64,000 bases of DNA from Diabrotica undecimpunctata (GCF_040954645.1 NC_092806.1:73596141-73660140), one strand, 5' to 3'; numbered from the stretch's first letter, positions 36,901-42,040 are shown. Made by a program: numbers and translations. Notes: generated by a model not told the origin, from the letters alone.

Positions 36901-39359
36901 ACAAGGTCAGGTCAGTTCTGTGGAAAGGGAAAAGAAGACAGACCAAGGTGACAGATTTTTTTGGTAATGTAGGCTAAATATATTTCACAGTAGCATATTA
37001 TTTTTTCTTATTGTACAGTACACATGTTTTAATTGTACAGTTATTTTTATACTGTATTGCTTATATTATTCGTTAATAAATCTATGTGGAATACAATGTT
37101 AATTCATTTATATTCGTTTTGATAATTTTTTTGAATAAAAATAGGTTATTTAGTACAGTATTATAAATATTCATCATCATCATTATTAATATTACAGTAC
37201 CGAATTTTGTCTCTCTCTGTATAACAATCTCTCCTTATAACGATGAATATTCCCGGTCCCTTGCATATCATTATAGAGAGAGAGGACTGTATATGCTACA
37301 AATTAACAGGCTGTAACAGAAGGCTTACAAAAAAATGAGCATAGCTTTAGAAGAAAACACAATGTCCCGTTGGTATATTTTAGTACCTTTCTCAAGCTTT
37401 CATGGTAAAGTTAATCATGAACTTTTTAACTGGAAAAACTGTACCAAATGAGGGGTCAGGGGACTAGCCTATGATGGAGCTGCATGGTATTTTATTAAGA
37501 CAGATAATCAGTAGTGGTGATCAGAAACAAATCTAAACCAGTTACAGCCAAAATGAGCATACCACAAGGCTTCATACTTGTCCCACCATTCTTTATCATA
37601 TTTAGGCCTGATCTAGAATACCCTTGCATACAAGAAATGAAATTACACGAAATAGTTTAATCAAATCTATAGAAGATGCAAACAGGGCTACAAAAGAATT
37701 CTCTGCATGGTGTGCAATGAATTATCAATCAATCAGAAAAAACTATATTCATCATTTTCCAACAGAAAAATTTGACATGATTCATGTCCACTCATTAAGC
37801 TAAGTGATAAATCTGTTCTCCACCAGCTCTCCACATACAAAAAGTATTTATAATTCAAAAGAAGGCAACTTGGGCCCCATCCCCTTAAATGAGTAAAAAT
37901 AGTTTTATACCATCATTAATATTAACATGCCTATACATTCTTTTAACTACTTTAAATGTAGAAAAACATAAAATAACATATCATATGAATAATGCTGTTC
38001 ATGAATACTTTAGTATATTGGCAATTTAATGCAAGTAGAATTTTACATTGTAAATCTCTGTATGGCAATAAATACTACAACTAATACTACTACAGTGATA
38101 ATGTCAAGTCATAAGTCTCACGTTATTCATCAAAAATTGGTGGTGACTAAACTATTGAGATACCTGATTTATAAGTAATTACACAGCCAACTCAGTATGA
38201 TTTGTTTTTGATAGATCTATTTAAACTGTGTCTTGCAACAGATCTTATGCCTTTTTATTGGCACCTTTAATACTACAGAAGCAAAAAAATCTTACCTGAG
38301 GATAATCCAACCATACATCAGAAAAAAATAACATGAACTTATTTTTGTTTTGTGTCATATACTGCTTTAAACTTGCTGACTCCCGTAACTGTAAATTTGA
38401 ACTGCCTCCAAAGTAATTGATATTTCCAAAGACTGGTCTAAAATAACAATGTGAAAAGAGTTGGAAAATAAGACAGAAAATAACTTACTTACCTTGAACT
38501 TCTATAATCTTCACCAGGGGGTAGCACTATTGAAGAGACCAGAAGAATGCGATCTTCATAACAACCATTTACTAAAACTAGGGTATTTTCACTAAAAAAT
38601 CCTATTTGAAATCTAAAAAATTATATTAAAATTAATCTACAATTTTGTATTTTGCTTAGTTAAGTAGATGAATGTTACATGTTAATCAAATTAAAAAATT
38701 ACTTAGCATGTTGTAGATTCAACTCCACCATTCCAGTTGGATCTTCCAAATGCCACTTTCCTTCAGAAACTTGAAACAAAGCACCTAAAATTAAAACTCT
38801 ATCTAATGTAATAGTCGAAATTGTTAACAAATAGTCCACAGTTTGCAGCTGTATATCTCCTTTTAGATGAAAATTTCTTTTAGTTCTTTGAAGCACTGTG
38901 GTATATCTTTCCAAAAATAACTTTGCCTTAACATCAGCCTCTGGTAAAATCACTGATTTTGTTTTTTCTAAATAATACTGATTACGGTCAGGATTGTAAC
39001 TAAGTTTGGGGAAGTCAAATGCATTTATAACATTAAAAATCGATTCATTAGTATCACACCCACTATAAAAACATGATTTAATAGCTTTTTGTATATTTTC
39101 TAATTCAATACTCTTTTCAAAACTGCATTGACTTTCTAAACTATTACACAAGGTGCTTAAGTTCGTATCAAATGTTGAATTATCACCTAAATCTACTCCT
39201 TCTGCACTAAATGTTTGTAATATAAGTTCACAGAATTCCCTAAAATGATACATTTGTTTAATAAGAAATATTAGTTATTGATAAAACTCACCGTCTAACA
39301 TTGAAACCGCTTAACTTAAATGCATTTTGCAATTTTTTCTTAATTTTCTCATCTGCCAT
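1735..39359 (-). CDS. POLE2: DNA polymerase epsilon subunit 2 (whole gene, 3' partial)
   Basis: This is the non-catalytic B subunit of the leading-strand replicase DNA polymerase epsilon; in this family it binds the catalytic subunit's C-terminus and helps origin firing in the nucleus. Seven exons (39292-39359, 38703-39239, 38493-38612, 38296-38437, 19690-19925, 15004-15187, 1735-1911) join with consistent phases into 1464 nt, 488 codons without a stop. The vertebrate protein is about 527 residues, so only a short last exon is missing to the left. Family signatures visible are the N-terminal helical domain (exons 1-2), LEDPTGMVEL of the OB fold, FGNINYFGG and FFSDVWLD, FIFMGNF of the phosphoesterase-like domain, FTTNPCRIQYC, and ISQGHLCPL with YPLPDLVVIGDKY. 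Introns 4-6 are filled with transposons, and intron 4 holds POLR3D. Confidence in the identity is high; splice sites are read by eye. Confidence 0.93.
2068..2350 (+). pseudogene. RTE-type LINE fragment (start of RT domain)
   Basis: With several stops, the plus strand reads IIEKLKEAI, ELKN, KAPGSDKLTAE, then a run like IYKIAW-EEVPKNWQIA and IFKKSGRKDC. These are the first blocks of RTE-clade reverse transcriptase (KAPGxD, PxxW, PIxKKGD). No start or end can be set; many stop codons show it is old. Confidence 0.6.
2398..2650 (+). repeat. Dispersed repeat family A, copy 1
   Basis: It shares long stretches with 25497-25760 and 34047-34300 in the same orientation: a start like ACTCCAGTCGTCAG, then ACTGAACCTCTAAAAAT, TTTGGGACCC, a C-rich and G-rich pair around CCCCTAAAACGCCCCCT, and AAATAAAAAATGTAGCTGAGA. 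No coding signal was seen. It continues into the inverted repeat that follows. Confidence 0.75.
2660..3580. repeat. Fold-back element with about 260-300 bp arms
   Basis: The left arm (about 2660-2920) and right arm (about 3270-3580) are inverted copies: both contain TGCAGCTTTCGTATGCA, AAGTCAGTTTTTA, TGTTAAATAAA and GGAATTTCCAT in the same order when one is reversed. The arms differ at perhaps a fifth of positions. The 350 bp between them has no recognised gene. It looks like an old fold-back or MITE-like element built from family A sequence. Confidence 0.7.
3602..3835. repeat. Dispersed repeat family B, copy 1
   Basis: It is nearly identical over about 230 bp to 15336-15565 in direct orientation (AACGTTGCCAAACTTATT, TTTGACCTGTTGTC, GATTTCCACTTCGGAAATCG). 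Shorter related fragments with the core TTCCACTTCGGAAAT lie near 15905, 16095, 17920 and 18640. Non-coding; class unknown. Confidence 0.75.
3836..4052. other. No recognised feature
   Basis: AT-rich sequence between repeat family B and the hAT end. The minus-strand open frame at 3761-3970 is low-complexity and matches nothing I know. Confidence 0.5.
4260..5326 (-). pseudogene. hAT transposase, N-terminal and central part
   Basis: Reading right to left: LCKDSFHPFSIVEERAFKKF, then ITTDLWTYGVTESYIALTGQ (first catalytic Asp of the hAT RNase H-like domain), AVIDNASNMAKAI (second Asp), then DVETRW, STYYMLKRMTELEEAIR, NEDWIICSQLSQILRPF and a SGQKY block like the family's SGEKYPT. The frame shifts near 5040 and 4690 and there are stops near 4480, so it is not functional. 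After the SGQKY block it stops abruptly at the subterminal repeat; the C-terminal half is absent on this strand. Confidence 0.82.
5525..5940 (+). pseudogene. hAT transposase, C-terminal dimerisation domain
   Basis: The plus strand reads LSPWCIFDELIG, then DMYLSD, then LQWWKNHRHVYPNLTTIFIK and SIVTKSVPCEHMFKI. This is the hATC pattern (P-L-WW-NH..YP-L..IA..YL.I..TSVPCER-FS), with the usual Arg after CE replaced by His. The frame shifts near 5720 and 5785. Its orientation is opposite to the N-terminal half beside it. Confidence 0.8.
6536..6760 (+). pseudogene. LINE RT fragment with FADD motif
   Basis: It reads GLSPTLFTIYI, then EEAFADDIMVLTENEKKLQK and NLNIWNEILNKTKF: reverse transcriptase motifs B (degraded) and C (FADD intact) of a non-LTR element, likely RTE-like. 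It abuts the next LINE at about 6755. Confidence 0.7.
6757..8500 (+). pseudogene. RTE-type LINE, 5'-truncated and frame-broken
   Basis: An RT with a long upstream linker. 6926-7381 carries KLKNRKSPGKDRIPNELLKY, IPQEWRSSILIPLFKKGDKS and NYRGINLL. The frame then breaks, and downstream one can read EQQGFRSGRSCTDAIF, a motif A region ending KAFDRVK, GNGIRQGDSLS, CYADDVILLSQSEDDL, FKYLGVTLSS and a C-terminal TYAAETRPDTE, with RRVEWNDHISRM. The catalytic YADD is intact, but single-base changes and stops (for example near 7380, 7880 and 8130) split the frame. RTE clade is inferred from the C-terminal layout. Confidence 0.8.
8558..9330 (+). pseudogene. RTE-type LINE 3' part
   Basis: Fragments AMTLTDKPGKLDMKIEGIEI, NQYLGEDIEE, SIYRPVLTFGYELPILREE and the C-terminal GARPKGRPRKRWEDKVA tail identify the thumb and tail of a second RTE-like LINE. 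It ends in an A/G-rich tail (GAAGAAAAAGAAGAAG) typical of these elements. Several frame changes. Confidence 0.7.
9340..9820. other. No recognised feature
   Basis: AT-rich intronic sequence. The minus-strand open frame at 9751-10038 is not similar to any family I know and partly overlaps an inverted-repeat end. Confidence 0.4.
9829..9875 (+). repeat. Possible TIR, inverted copy of 13450-13498
   Basis: AAGGCTTCGACACACCT, then ACCGCCTTCCGA, matches the reverse complement of 13450-13498 (AAAGGCTTGGTCACACCTG, then CGGCCTTCCGAA) at roughly three quarters of positions. The pair brackets the R4-type LINE. It may be the two ends of one DNA transposon or two related MITE ends. Confidence 0.4.
10338..10359. 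repeat. (TAA)n tract at LINE 5' junction
   Basis: AATAATAATAATAATAATAC lies directly before the first readable codon block of the R4-type LINE. Dong, a related element of Bombyx, is known to insert in TAA repeats. Confidence 0.75.
10381..11352 (+). pseudogene. R4-type LINE ORF, first part (to motif A)
   Basis: This frame is open upstream of the first ATG (10459), through a block RRGTNIGRTENRIAPWEKR, so the ATG is internal and the true start is lost. It encodes the linker and RT blocks 0-3. It ends in a stop immediately after FIDYKK, where the intact family has KAFDS; the AFDS part continues in another frame from 11336. Confidence 0.82.
11336..13111 (+). pseudogene. R4-type LINE ORF, second part (RT to endonuclease)
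   Basis: One frame with a single TAA at 11858-11860 separating IEAMG from NDMYKYLGV. It holds SLDSVPHEWL, the B motif GDSLSP, YMDD, the thumb, a CCHC knuckle near 12515-12575 and the endonuclease at about 12760-12830 (RPD, then ID 17-18 residues later). The C-terminal tail ends with CVRKFLGDTPRYQVT. Apart from the stop it looks complete. Confidence 0.85.
13450..13498 (-). repeat. Possible TIR, inverted copy of 9829-9875
   Basis: See the left copy; on the minus strand this reads AAAGGCTTGGTCACACC. It also lies just before the Harbinger-like remnant, so it could belong to that element instead. Confidence 0.4.
13780..14690 (+). pseudogene. PIF/Harbinger transposase remnant
   Basis: Very degraded. 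In shifting frames it reads IRECIDHFNFWNDNGKDFFN, then RYRIHRQ and VLETIKDQISNETDRS, like the N-terminal FxxRYRLxKxTVxxLL block of Harbinger transposases. Near 14570-14700 it reads NEDDFGNELLNEDIIELPE with small changes, then GNLRRTVIIHVLFF, like the C-terminal GxxxRDxIIxxYF end. The catalytic middle is not recognisable. Assignment is tentative. Confidence 0.42.
15004..15187 (-). CDS. POLE2: POLE2 exon 6
   Basis: Acceptor TTATTTTAG, donor GTAAGT. It reads RFALPDYVTTDFKKLLPK, then FTTNPCRIQYCTREIVVFR, a near-invariant stretch of the family. The open frame continues 5' of the acceptor into intron, so only bases from 15187 down are called coding. Confidence 0.93.
15336..15565. repeat. Dispersed repeat family B, copy 2
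   Basis: Direct copy of 3602-3835, differing at few positions; the shared segment ends with TTTAAATAAAATTTATTA in both. The high identity suggests a recent spread or a segmental copy within the same gene. Confidence 0.75.
17215..17385. repeat. Dispersed repeat family C, copy 1
   Basis: It shares GGGTTTTACxCAxATATTTAGT, CACTGATGATGGA, CGAAAACGTTxxGT and ATATACCTTTTATAAAGG with 42830-43000 in the same order and orientation. Non-coding. Class unknown. Confidence 0.65.
19690..19925 (-). CDS. POLE2: POLE2 exon 5
   Basis: It begins after acceptor TTTTGCAG with VFEKLEQLFNGFEEYPPLAF, then IFMGNF, and ends FVPGLTDPCLTHIAPR at donor GTAAAT. These are the diagnostic central blocks of the B subunit (GNF; FVPGxxDP). 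Phase 0 at the 5' side and phase 2 at the 3' side fit exons 4 and 6. Confidence 0.93.
20887..21090 (+). pseudogene. DDE transposase fragment
   Basis: It reads DFSLDYHEDTSAELFENWFQ, then NIPESSVIVMDNASYYS. The HEDxxxxxFExWF and SVIVMDNASYH blocks are characteristic of an insect DDE_3-type (IS630/Tc1-mariner-related) transposase; the Asp of VMDNA is the second catalytic residue. The His usually after ASY is Tyr. It ends in a stop soon after APNKY; the third acidic residue is not present. Confidence 0.7.
21140..21202. repeat. (TA)n microsatellite
   Basis: Uninterrupted TA tract inside the long-TIR transposon, next to the inner end of its right arm. Confidence 0.95.
22409..23451 (-). mobile_element. 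5'-truncated LINE with 12-bp target duplication
   Basis: The insertion is framed by CTTTATACATTT at 22397-22408 and again at 23452-23463. On its own strand it ends in a short (AGT)n tail, as RTE-like insect LINEs do. It carries only the RT C-terminal half (frame 22437-23444). Removing it joins the two halves of the long TIR of the host transposon, which shows the order of insertion. Confidence 0.85.
22437..23444 (-). pseudogene. LINE reverse transcriptase, C-terminal part
   Basis: A single uninterrupted frame of about 335 codons: KGLLQGCATSPTLFKIFLEK (motif B), LYTLSFADDQVVIAQDEEDL (motif C, FADD intact), FKYLGTIIS, TYGSENWTINKR and a C-terminal RLSWYGHVRRADRG, then GRRKRGRPRRSFRDEID. Motif A and the endonuclease were lost by 5' truncation, so it is dead on arrival although nothing interrupts it. 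The apparent start codon is internal. Clade RTE-like is inferred. Confidence 0.82.
23441..23925 (-). pseudogene. Mariner-like transposase fragment
   Basis: Two overlapping frames: first YSYTLAQHLHPGDYVRHVEF, CECVLMKY and KKIIWCDESKFTKNGMFNRH, then NNKIVALMIYDENLNGEHYC and NILRQVILPALI. WCDESKF carries the first catalytic Asp of an IS630/Tc1-mariner-type DDE domain. The second Asp region is replaced by a divergent stretch (HRLTIFEES) and the LINE insertion follows. Frame shift near 23665. Confidence 0.72.
24862..24931. repeat. (TA)n microsatellite
   Basis: Uninterrupted TA dinucleotide tract in POLE2 intron 4, beginning about 200 bp beyond the right arm of the mariner-like element. Confidence 0.95.
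25497..25760 (+). repeat. Dispersed repeat family A, copy 2
   Basis: Same order of blocks as copy 1 (ACTCCACTCGTCAGAGACGA, CACTGAACCTCTAAAAAT, CCCCTAAAACCCTCTTAG, GCCGTAGAAAAAAATGTTTC, AAATAAAAAATGTAGCTGAG). The short open frame 25351-25578 crosses its boundary and is probably spurious. Confidence 0.75.
26261..27989 (-). mobile_element. 5'-truncated RTE-type LINE with 13-bp target duplication
   Basis: Flanked by perfect direct copies of ATTCCGTACTCGT (26248-26260 and 27990-28002). On its own strand it ends in (AAG)n. The frame covers nearly the whole insertion without a stop, implying a young copy. The endonuclease is absent because of 5' truncation. Confidence 0.9.
26279..27989 (-). pseudogene. 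RTE reverse transcriptase, open but YADD changed to YAED
   Basis: About 570 codons open. Order: NNKAPGTDGISAELLKHG, MPEEWTVGLIQPIYKKGD, QNYRPITLLNVIYKI, DYQNGFRPNRATIDKIF, YNMYIDFKQAFDSVNR (motif A Asp present), MGVRQGDALSTMLFNL (motif B), ITAYAEDVAIISRN (motif C), FTYLGTEI, TYGCETWVMTK and LSWLGHVQRQN with GRRKKGRPRTRWLDDVEDDL. In motif C the first of the two catalytic aspartates is Glu (codon 27062-27064), which should cripple polymerisation. The first Met codon overlaps the target duplication and is not the element's start. Confidence 0.88.
28508..29234. mobile_element. Fold-back MITE-like element, about 0.73 kb
   Basis: Ends AAGATCCCACTGCGGGATC (left) and GATCCTGCAGTGGGATCTT (right) are inverted. 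The complementarity continues inward through ACTACGTTCATAACGTAGTT, AATCAAACTCACATTTTTAC, GGCAACC, and TTAGGGTTGCCAGCTGTTAA with ATCAAAGATAAAGTAAA. The arms are interrupted by small differences; the centre is about 100 bp. No coding region. Confidence 0.82.
29235..30425. other. No recognised feature
   Basis: AT-rich intronic sequence between the MITE and the 3' end of POLR3D. No long frame, no repeat shared with the rest of the window was seen. Confidence 0.5.
30430..30435 (-). promoter_or_regulatory. Poly(A) signal AATAAA after POLR3D
   Basis: On the gene's strand AATAAA occurs about 100 nt after the stop codon, the expected distance for a 3' end. In this AT-rich DNA the hexamer is common by chance. 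Confidence 0.4.
30536..31420 (-). CDS. POLR3D: RNA polymerase III subunit RPC4
   Basis: RPC4 (C53 in yeast) is a nuclear Pol III subunit that pairs with RPC5 and acts in initiation and termination. The identifying part is the C-terminal domain: LDLWQLPDSF, then EGIIGKILVRKSGKIDAVIG, VSIGKFSHAVNLGSL and FILSPDWGQLL, the order seen in the family. The N-terminal two thirds are basic and low-complexity with an acidic run (TEDSDSDSEN), also typical. The frame is open from a TTG at 31432, but the first ATG is 31420 (a second follows at 31417), giving about 294 residues, shorter than the human protein (about 398). It is intronless and lies inside POLE2 intron 4 on the same strand. It could be a retrocopy, but the intact frame and its own poly(A) signal argue for a working gene. 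Confidence 0.85.
   Translation of the reverse strand: MMDKTKISKLSIKSFIKKDFVKDTSSQRLTSIKLPRDLSLGGTKQHKKLYKPNLNVIRNKAVTENKPSSVDNARLRSRRNKEPIKQRYVQSSGVFSEGIISDIVPVVRVRQDAVTKTPPTIVNTRKLTEAFKKHEDKIINDIKECTEDSDSDSENISSFKYIQWNEPSFKTVKSEVMPDVTLLKHNFLNFDDQKPTLDLWQLPDSFSFKKDDQQSDFNLGDAPEGIIGKILVRKSGKIDAVIGNLNYELEAVKWESFNEHLMSVSIGKFSHAVNLGSLQNRFILSPDWGQLLKD
31440..34040. other. No recognised feature
   Basis: 2.6 kb of intronic DNA upstream of POLR3D. No coding family was recognised; the frame at 32941-33135 has no known similarity. 32240-32360 and 32760-32890 are less AT-rich but show no structure I can name. It may hold the POLR3D promoter. Confidence 0.45.
34047..34300 (+). repeat. Dispersed repeat family A, copy 3
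   Basis: Same block order as copies 1 and 2 (ACTCCAGTCGTCAGAGAGGA, CACTGAACCACAAAAAATCA, TTTGGGACCC, AAATAAAAAATGTAGCTGAGAC), more diverged in the C-rich middle. Confidence 0.72.
34440..34585 (+). repeat. Dispersed repeat family D, copy 1
   Basis: Direct partner of 40024-40190: both contain GAAATAGCC, ATGCGTGGTAC, GATAAATCTAGAATAT, AGCGCC and GACGAG in order. Non-coding. Confidence 0.6.
34804..34872. repeat. Tiny inverted-end element, ACAGGGTG ends
   Basis: ACAGGGTGTTCT at one end and GAATCACCCTGTAC at the other, about 69 bp apart. The same ACAGGGTG ends cap the element at 50057-52336 and occur in the arms of the 22-24.6 kb element, so this may be a solo relic of that group. Confidence 0.4.
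35086..37289 (+). mobile_element. pogo/Tigger-like DNA transposon, nearly intact
   Basis: A 2.2 kb element. The ends are CAATATCTCTCTCTATAACG (left) and, reversed, CAGTCCTCTCTCTCTATAAT (right), about 22 bp of imperfect TIR; TA follows the right end. Subterminal copies of CTCTATAxCGAT lie near 35096, 35131, 35191 and 37233. It encodes one transposase with two lesions. It lies in POLE2 intron 4, opposite strand. Confidence 0.85.
35437..36977 (+). pseudogene. Tigger/Jerky-type transposase, one frameshift and one stop
   Basis: Order: a Psq-type helix-turn-helix (KRKVLSVEEKLSITRAIDKG, GLSQSTVATIWKDR), a CENP-B type DNA-binding domain (RKPQHEDLDRAMLQWFQQQR, ENFKASEGWLSKWKLRHKI), and a DDE domain with NADETGLFFKM, LLVDNCPAHP and LQPMDQSVIKSLK. 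The three Asp codons are at 35988, 36297 and 36390, so the second and third are 30 residues apart, as in pogo (DD30D). The C-terminal tail ends KVTDFFGNVG. The frame shifts near 35690 and a TAG at 36648-36650 splits off the tail; otherwise it reads complete. Confidence 0.88.
37520..37810 (+). pseudogene. Possible CR1/Jockey-type RT relic
   Basis: Heavily mutated; the plus strand reads SKPVTAKMSIPQGFILVPPF, resembling GVPQGSILGPLLF, then SIEDANRATKEFSAWCAMN and KNYIHHFPTEKFDMIH, resembling the palm helix after motif C. The catalytic motif itself is not visible. Tentative. Confidence 0.42.
38296..38437 (-). CDS. POLE2: POLE2 exon 4
   Basis: Acceptor ATTTTAG, donor GTAAGA. The frame reads PVFGNINYFGG, a 20-odd residue linker, then KFMLFFSDVWLDYPQ. 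The SDVWLD block opens the calcineurin-like phosphoesterase fold of B subunits, where the catalytic metal ligands are typically lost in eukaryotes. It is followed by an 18.4 kb intron. Confidence 0.9.
38493..38612 (-). CDS. POLE2: POLE2 exon 3
   Basis: Between acceptor TTTTTTAG and donor GTAAGT the frame reads KFQIGFFSENTLVLVNGCYE and then DRILLVSSIVLPPGEDYRSS. This matches the position in the family where the OB fold describes the subunit surface before the phosphoesterase domain. It was too short to appear as a long open frame and was found by following the splice phase. Confidence 0.88.
38703..39239 (-). CDS. POLE2: POLE2 exon 2
   Basis: It begins after the acceptor CATTTTAG and completes the Arg codon from exon 1 (reads REFCELILQTF). 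It carries the family blocks IFNVINAFDFPKLSYNP, LFLERYTTVLQRT, the ILGALFQVSEGKWHLEDPTG segment and MVELNL of the OB fold. The donor is GTAATT. This is the largest exon, about 179 codons. Confidence 0.92.
39292..39359 (-). CDS. POLE2: POLE2 exon 1
   Basis: The start ATG at 39359 opens MADEKIKKKLQNAFKLSGF, matching the helical N-terminal (Dpoe2NT-type) start of the family. It ends with two bases of an Arg codon before the strong donor GTGAGT. The following intron is only 52 bp. Confidence 0.88.
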
Positions 39360-39548
39360 TCTTGTAAAAATAATCAGTATAACCTTTTTATTTTATATAA
39401 ATTTCAAAAGTATTTTTTCACATATGTATTAACCAAAATATAAATATTAACCTAAGTTTATTGGTTTCCCGCCAAATAAAATCAATTTAAGATCTATTTA
39501 AAAACGAGAAAGACAATTTTTAATTAAGTTGCCTGCCTGTTTCATTGT

Positions 39549-39555
39549 GATTGGT
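39549..39555 (-). promoter_or_regulatory. Possible CCAAT box upstream of POLE2
   Basis: On the gene's strand the sequence reads ACCAATC about 190 bp before the start codon. CCAAT boxes are common in promoters of replication genes, but a seven-base match is weak and no TATA box or initiator was identified. Confidence 0.25.
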
Positions 39556-40023
39556 CAAAACCACAGCACATACAGGAGAGGTGTACTGTGGTCAAATCAA
39601 GGCCAGATTTGAAATCATACACAAAAGAAATGTCGGTAGACTTGATAATATCGAGAAATGTACTTCGTCAATAGAAGTAGTAATAATAAATTAATAAACT
39701 AGATAATATAGAACCATAGACATTCTTATTCCTTGTCTAAGCATTCTTATGTCTATGTATACAACTCGGGGAAAATAAGTGAATGCGATTTTTTAAAGTT
39801 TAGTGTGCGTGTTGTCCGCTAGGTGAAAAATTATAAAAAATTATAAATAATTATAAAAAAATTGTATATTATAGATAATAATGAAAATGTATATGATGAA
39901 TAAATTCTATATTATATTTAACAAATTTTAAAAATTACTAAAATCATTAAACAAAATTTTTAAAGAAAAAAATTAAGGTTTTTTAAATCTGGAAGAAGTT
40001 GAATGTGAAGTGCTATTATAAAA

Positions 40024-40190
40024 AATATTGTAAAGAAATAGCCCACCTCCGATGCGTGGTACATGTTACAATTTTTTAGAAGGATAAATCTAGAATATAC
40101 AATCGATGGCGTCTGCCAGCGTCTCAACAGCGCCTGCTTTCGAGATGCTTACGACGAGGCGAATACCTAGAAATAGACTACTCCATCTGT
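40024..40190 (+). repeat. Dispersed repeat family D, copy 2
   Basis: Shares GAAATAGCC, ATGCGTGGTAC, GGATAAATCTAGAATAT and ACGACGAG with copy 1, in the same order and orientation. No frame is conserved between the two copies, so the unit is probably non-coding. Confidence 0.6.
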
Positions 40191-40366
40191 TTCTCTACAA
40201 ATGGAGCAAAATTGGTTAGGAACGCTAAAAATACTCTACTGTTTAAAAGTATTACAATGCAACCAGTAGCTCGTCATCGTCATCGTTCTAATACAAGATC
40301 ATCAAAAAATTACACCTTCAAATATGGGATAGCACACAATAAAAAGGTAATAACAGTGTGTAATAA

Positions 40367-41190
40367 ACTGCGTTAGGCTTTCACGGCCATCGTCTAACTT
40401 GTTAAACTGTTTGTTCTGGCTGTTAGGCTGTTGTCTTCTGAGATTAGTTCTCGACGTTTCGCCAACACTAGGGGTTGGCATCTTCTGGAGATGTTACTGC
40501 TTCGCTTGTAACCTGAAAATGACCAAATCATTTTCAGGATCAATGGATCTACAACAGACCATGCCATTGCCGAAGTTGTCTACATCAAAGGCTTTTTACT
40601 TGAGGCAAATGTGGATGTTCAACTTCGGTATCCATTGCAGGAAACATTCAGGACACAAATCCTATTGTTTCACATGGACAGAGAATATTGCTAATAGAGG
40701 CAGTAATGAAGTTGGAAGTTGTCTGTTGCAGTATTGCAAATTATTAAAAGAGTAGAATCCTGAAATTGACCATTTGATAATATGGTCGGACTCATATGCA
40801 GACCAAAACAAAAACTTTTTCATTACCTGCTTGTACCAATATTAAATTTTAAATAACTGGTTCAAAATAATTGAACATAAGTATCCCGAAGTAGGACACA
40901 GTTATCTCGATTCTGATCGAGACTTTGGTCGAATGGAGAAAGTGCTTCGGAAGCATCAAAATATTTTTACACCAGACCAATACCGTGAAATCATCACTTC
41001 TGCTAGTACTAAAGACAGTGTGTGTAAATATGGAGCATTTGGCTATTGTTTTTATAAAACCTGTTTAGATCCATTCACTCCATATTTGGAAGTGGATCTA
41101 CATAAGAAAGGTACATCTCAAGTTAAACCTCAATCTATTACATTAAGACAGCTGCCCAAATGCGGGGGTCTTATAACTAAGAACTTATAA
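40367..41190 (+). pseudogene. DUF7869-like transposase relic with attached repeat
   Basis: 40367-40500 is a non-coding repeat end (TTTCACGGCCATCGTC, GACGTTTCGCCAACACTAG). From 40540 the frame reads KAFYLRQMWMFNFGIHC, WTENIANRGSNEVGSCLLQY, then after a stop IIWSDSYADQNKNFFITCLY, then YPEVGHSYLDSDRDFGRMEK and IFTPDQYREIITSASTKD. These blocks (TEDxxxRGSNEV, SDxCxxQNKN, GHSxLxxDRDF, PDQY) match a protein type common in insect genomes that I know as DUF7869, probably of transposon origin. Stops near 40752 and 40845 break it. Confidence 0.6.
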
Positions 41191-41755
41191 AAATCGTGCT
41201 AGTTTAGTTTAGATTAGTGTTAAAAATGTTTTATAAAGAATAATATTATGTTTAATAAAGAATAACTCACTTTCATATCTGTATAACTCCTTTATTCACA
41301 ATAAATCATATAAACTTTTTCTTTGTAGGTTTATGGATAAAGGTGTTACAGACAATACTTTAAACTCATCTAACTAATAGAGTTTTACCAATTTCAATCT
41401 AAATCATAATAGAAAAGTTCCAGATCAAAATGTATTTTATCAATTTAGTCAGAATTTATTTTATTAGTTGGTAATACATATTAATATTTAGTATAGCATA
41501 AAAACAAAAAAAAAACGATCACCAAAATATATATGTAGGTACCTGTATAATATATGTGCGAATTACTATTGTCAATCATTATTATCAAATAGGTTATAAA
41601 TATTCATAAATATAATGAGTATAAGAGATATATTATAAGAGTAATTTTAGTTCGGCTAATGGATTAATTCCACAGTCAAAAGAAACCAACAGCACACACA
41701 CAATTTAGTCAGAACTAAAAAAATGTGACATAACACCTTTATCCACTTATGTCTT
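41190..41755. other. No recognised feature
   Basis: AT-rich intergenic DNA between the DUF7869 relic and a minisatellite. AATAAA-like signals occur at 41225-41265, just after the relic's stop. Confidence 0.5.
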
Positions 41756-41880
41756 CAACTATTTGTTGAAATTAATGGTTTATTTGTTTTATTTTTATGT
41801 GTATTTCAACCATTTGTTGAAATTAATGGTTTATTTGTTTTATGTTTATTTGTATTTCAATCATTTGTTGAAATATATTG
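41756..41880. repeat. Minisatellite, 51-bp unit, 2.5 copies
   Basis: Two full units (41756-41806, 41807-41857) and a third partial, each starting CAAxxATTTGTTGAAAT. Because 51 is a multiple of 3, a spurious periodic reading frame (41763-41978) runs through it. Confidence 0.88.
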
Positions 41881-42040
41881 TTTTTGTTTTGCCTTACGTA
41901 AGTGTGTGGACTAAGTATTTACTATCCACCGAACATACGTGTTATTATATTTATATAGAGTGTATTGGCAGCATTTAATAAACAATTGCAACTTCCGTAA
42001 CTTTTATTTTGGGTTTTCAGAACGCATCTTACTGTTAAAG

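Larger units (their letters stand above)
19926..38295 (-). other. POLE2 intron 4, 18.4 kb, with a nested gene
   Basis: The largest intron. It holds a DNA transposon with long TIRs, a mariner-like element interrupted by a LINE, a second LINE, a fold-back MITE, the POLR3D gene, family A copies 2 and 3, and a pogo/Tigger element. Sub-stretches with nothing recognised: 24950-25490, 25770-26245, 28010-28500, 29240-30425, 31440-34040, 34590-34800, 34880-35080 and 37815-38290. Confidence 0.85.
39360..40360. other. POLE2 upstream region and repeat D copy 2
   Basis: The first 300 bp should hold the POLE2 promoter. 40024-40190 repeats 34440-34585 (family D). The rest is AT-rich without recognised features. 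Confidence 0.5.

Noticed and set aside
41763..41978. Periodic small protein
   Set aside because: Created by a minisatellite with a unit length divisible by three.
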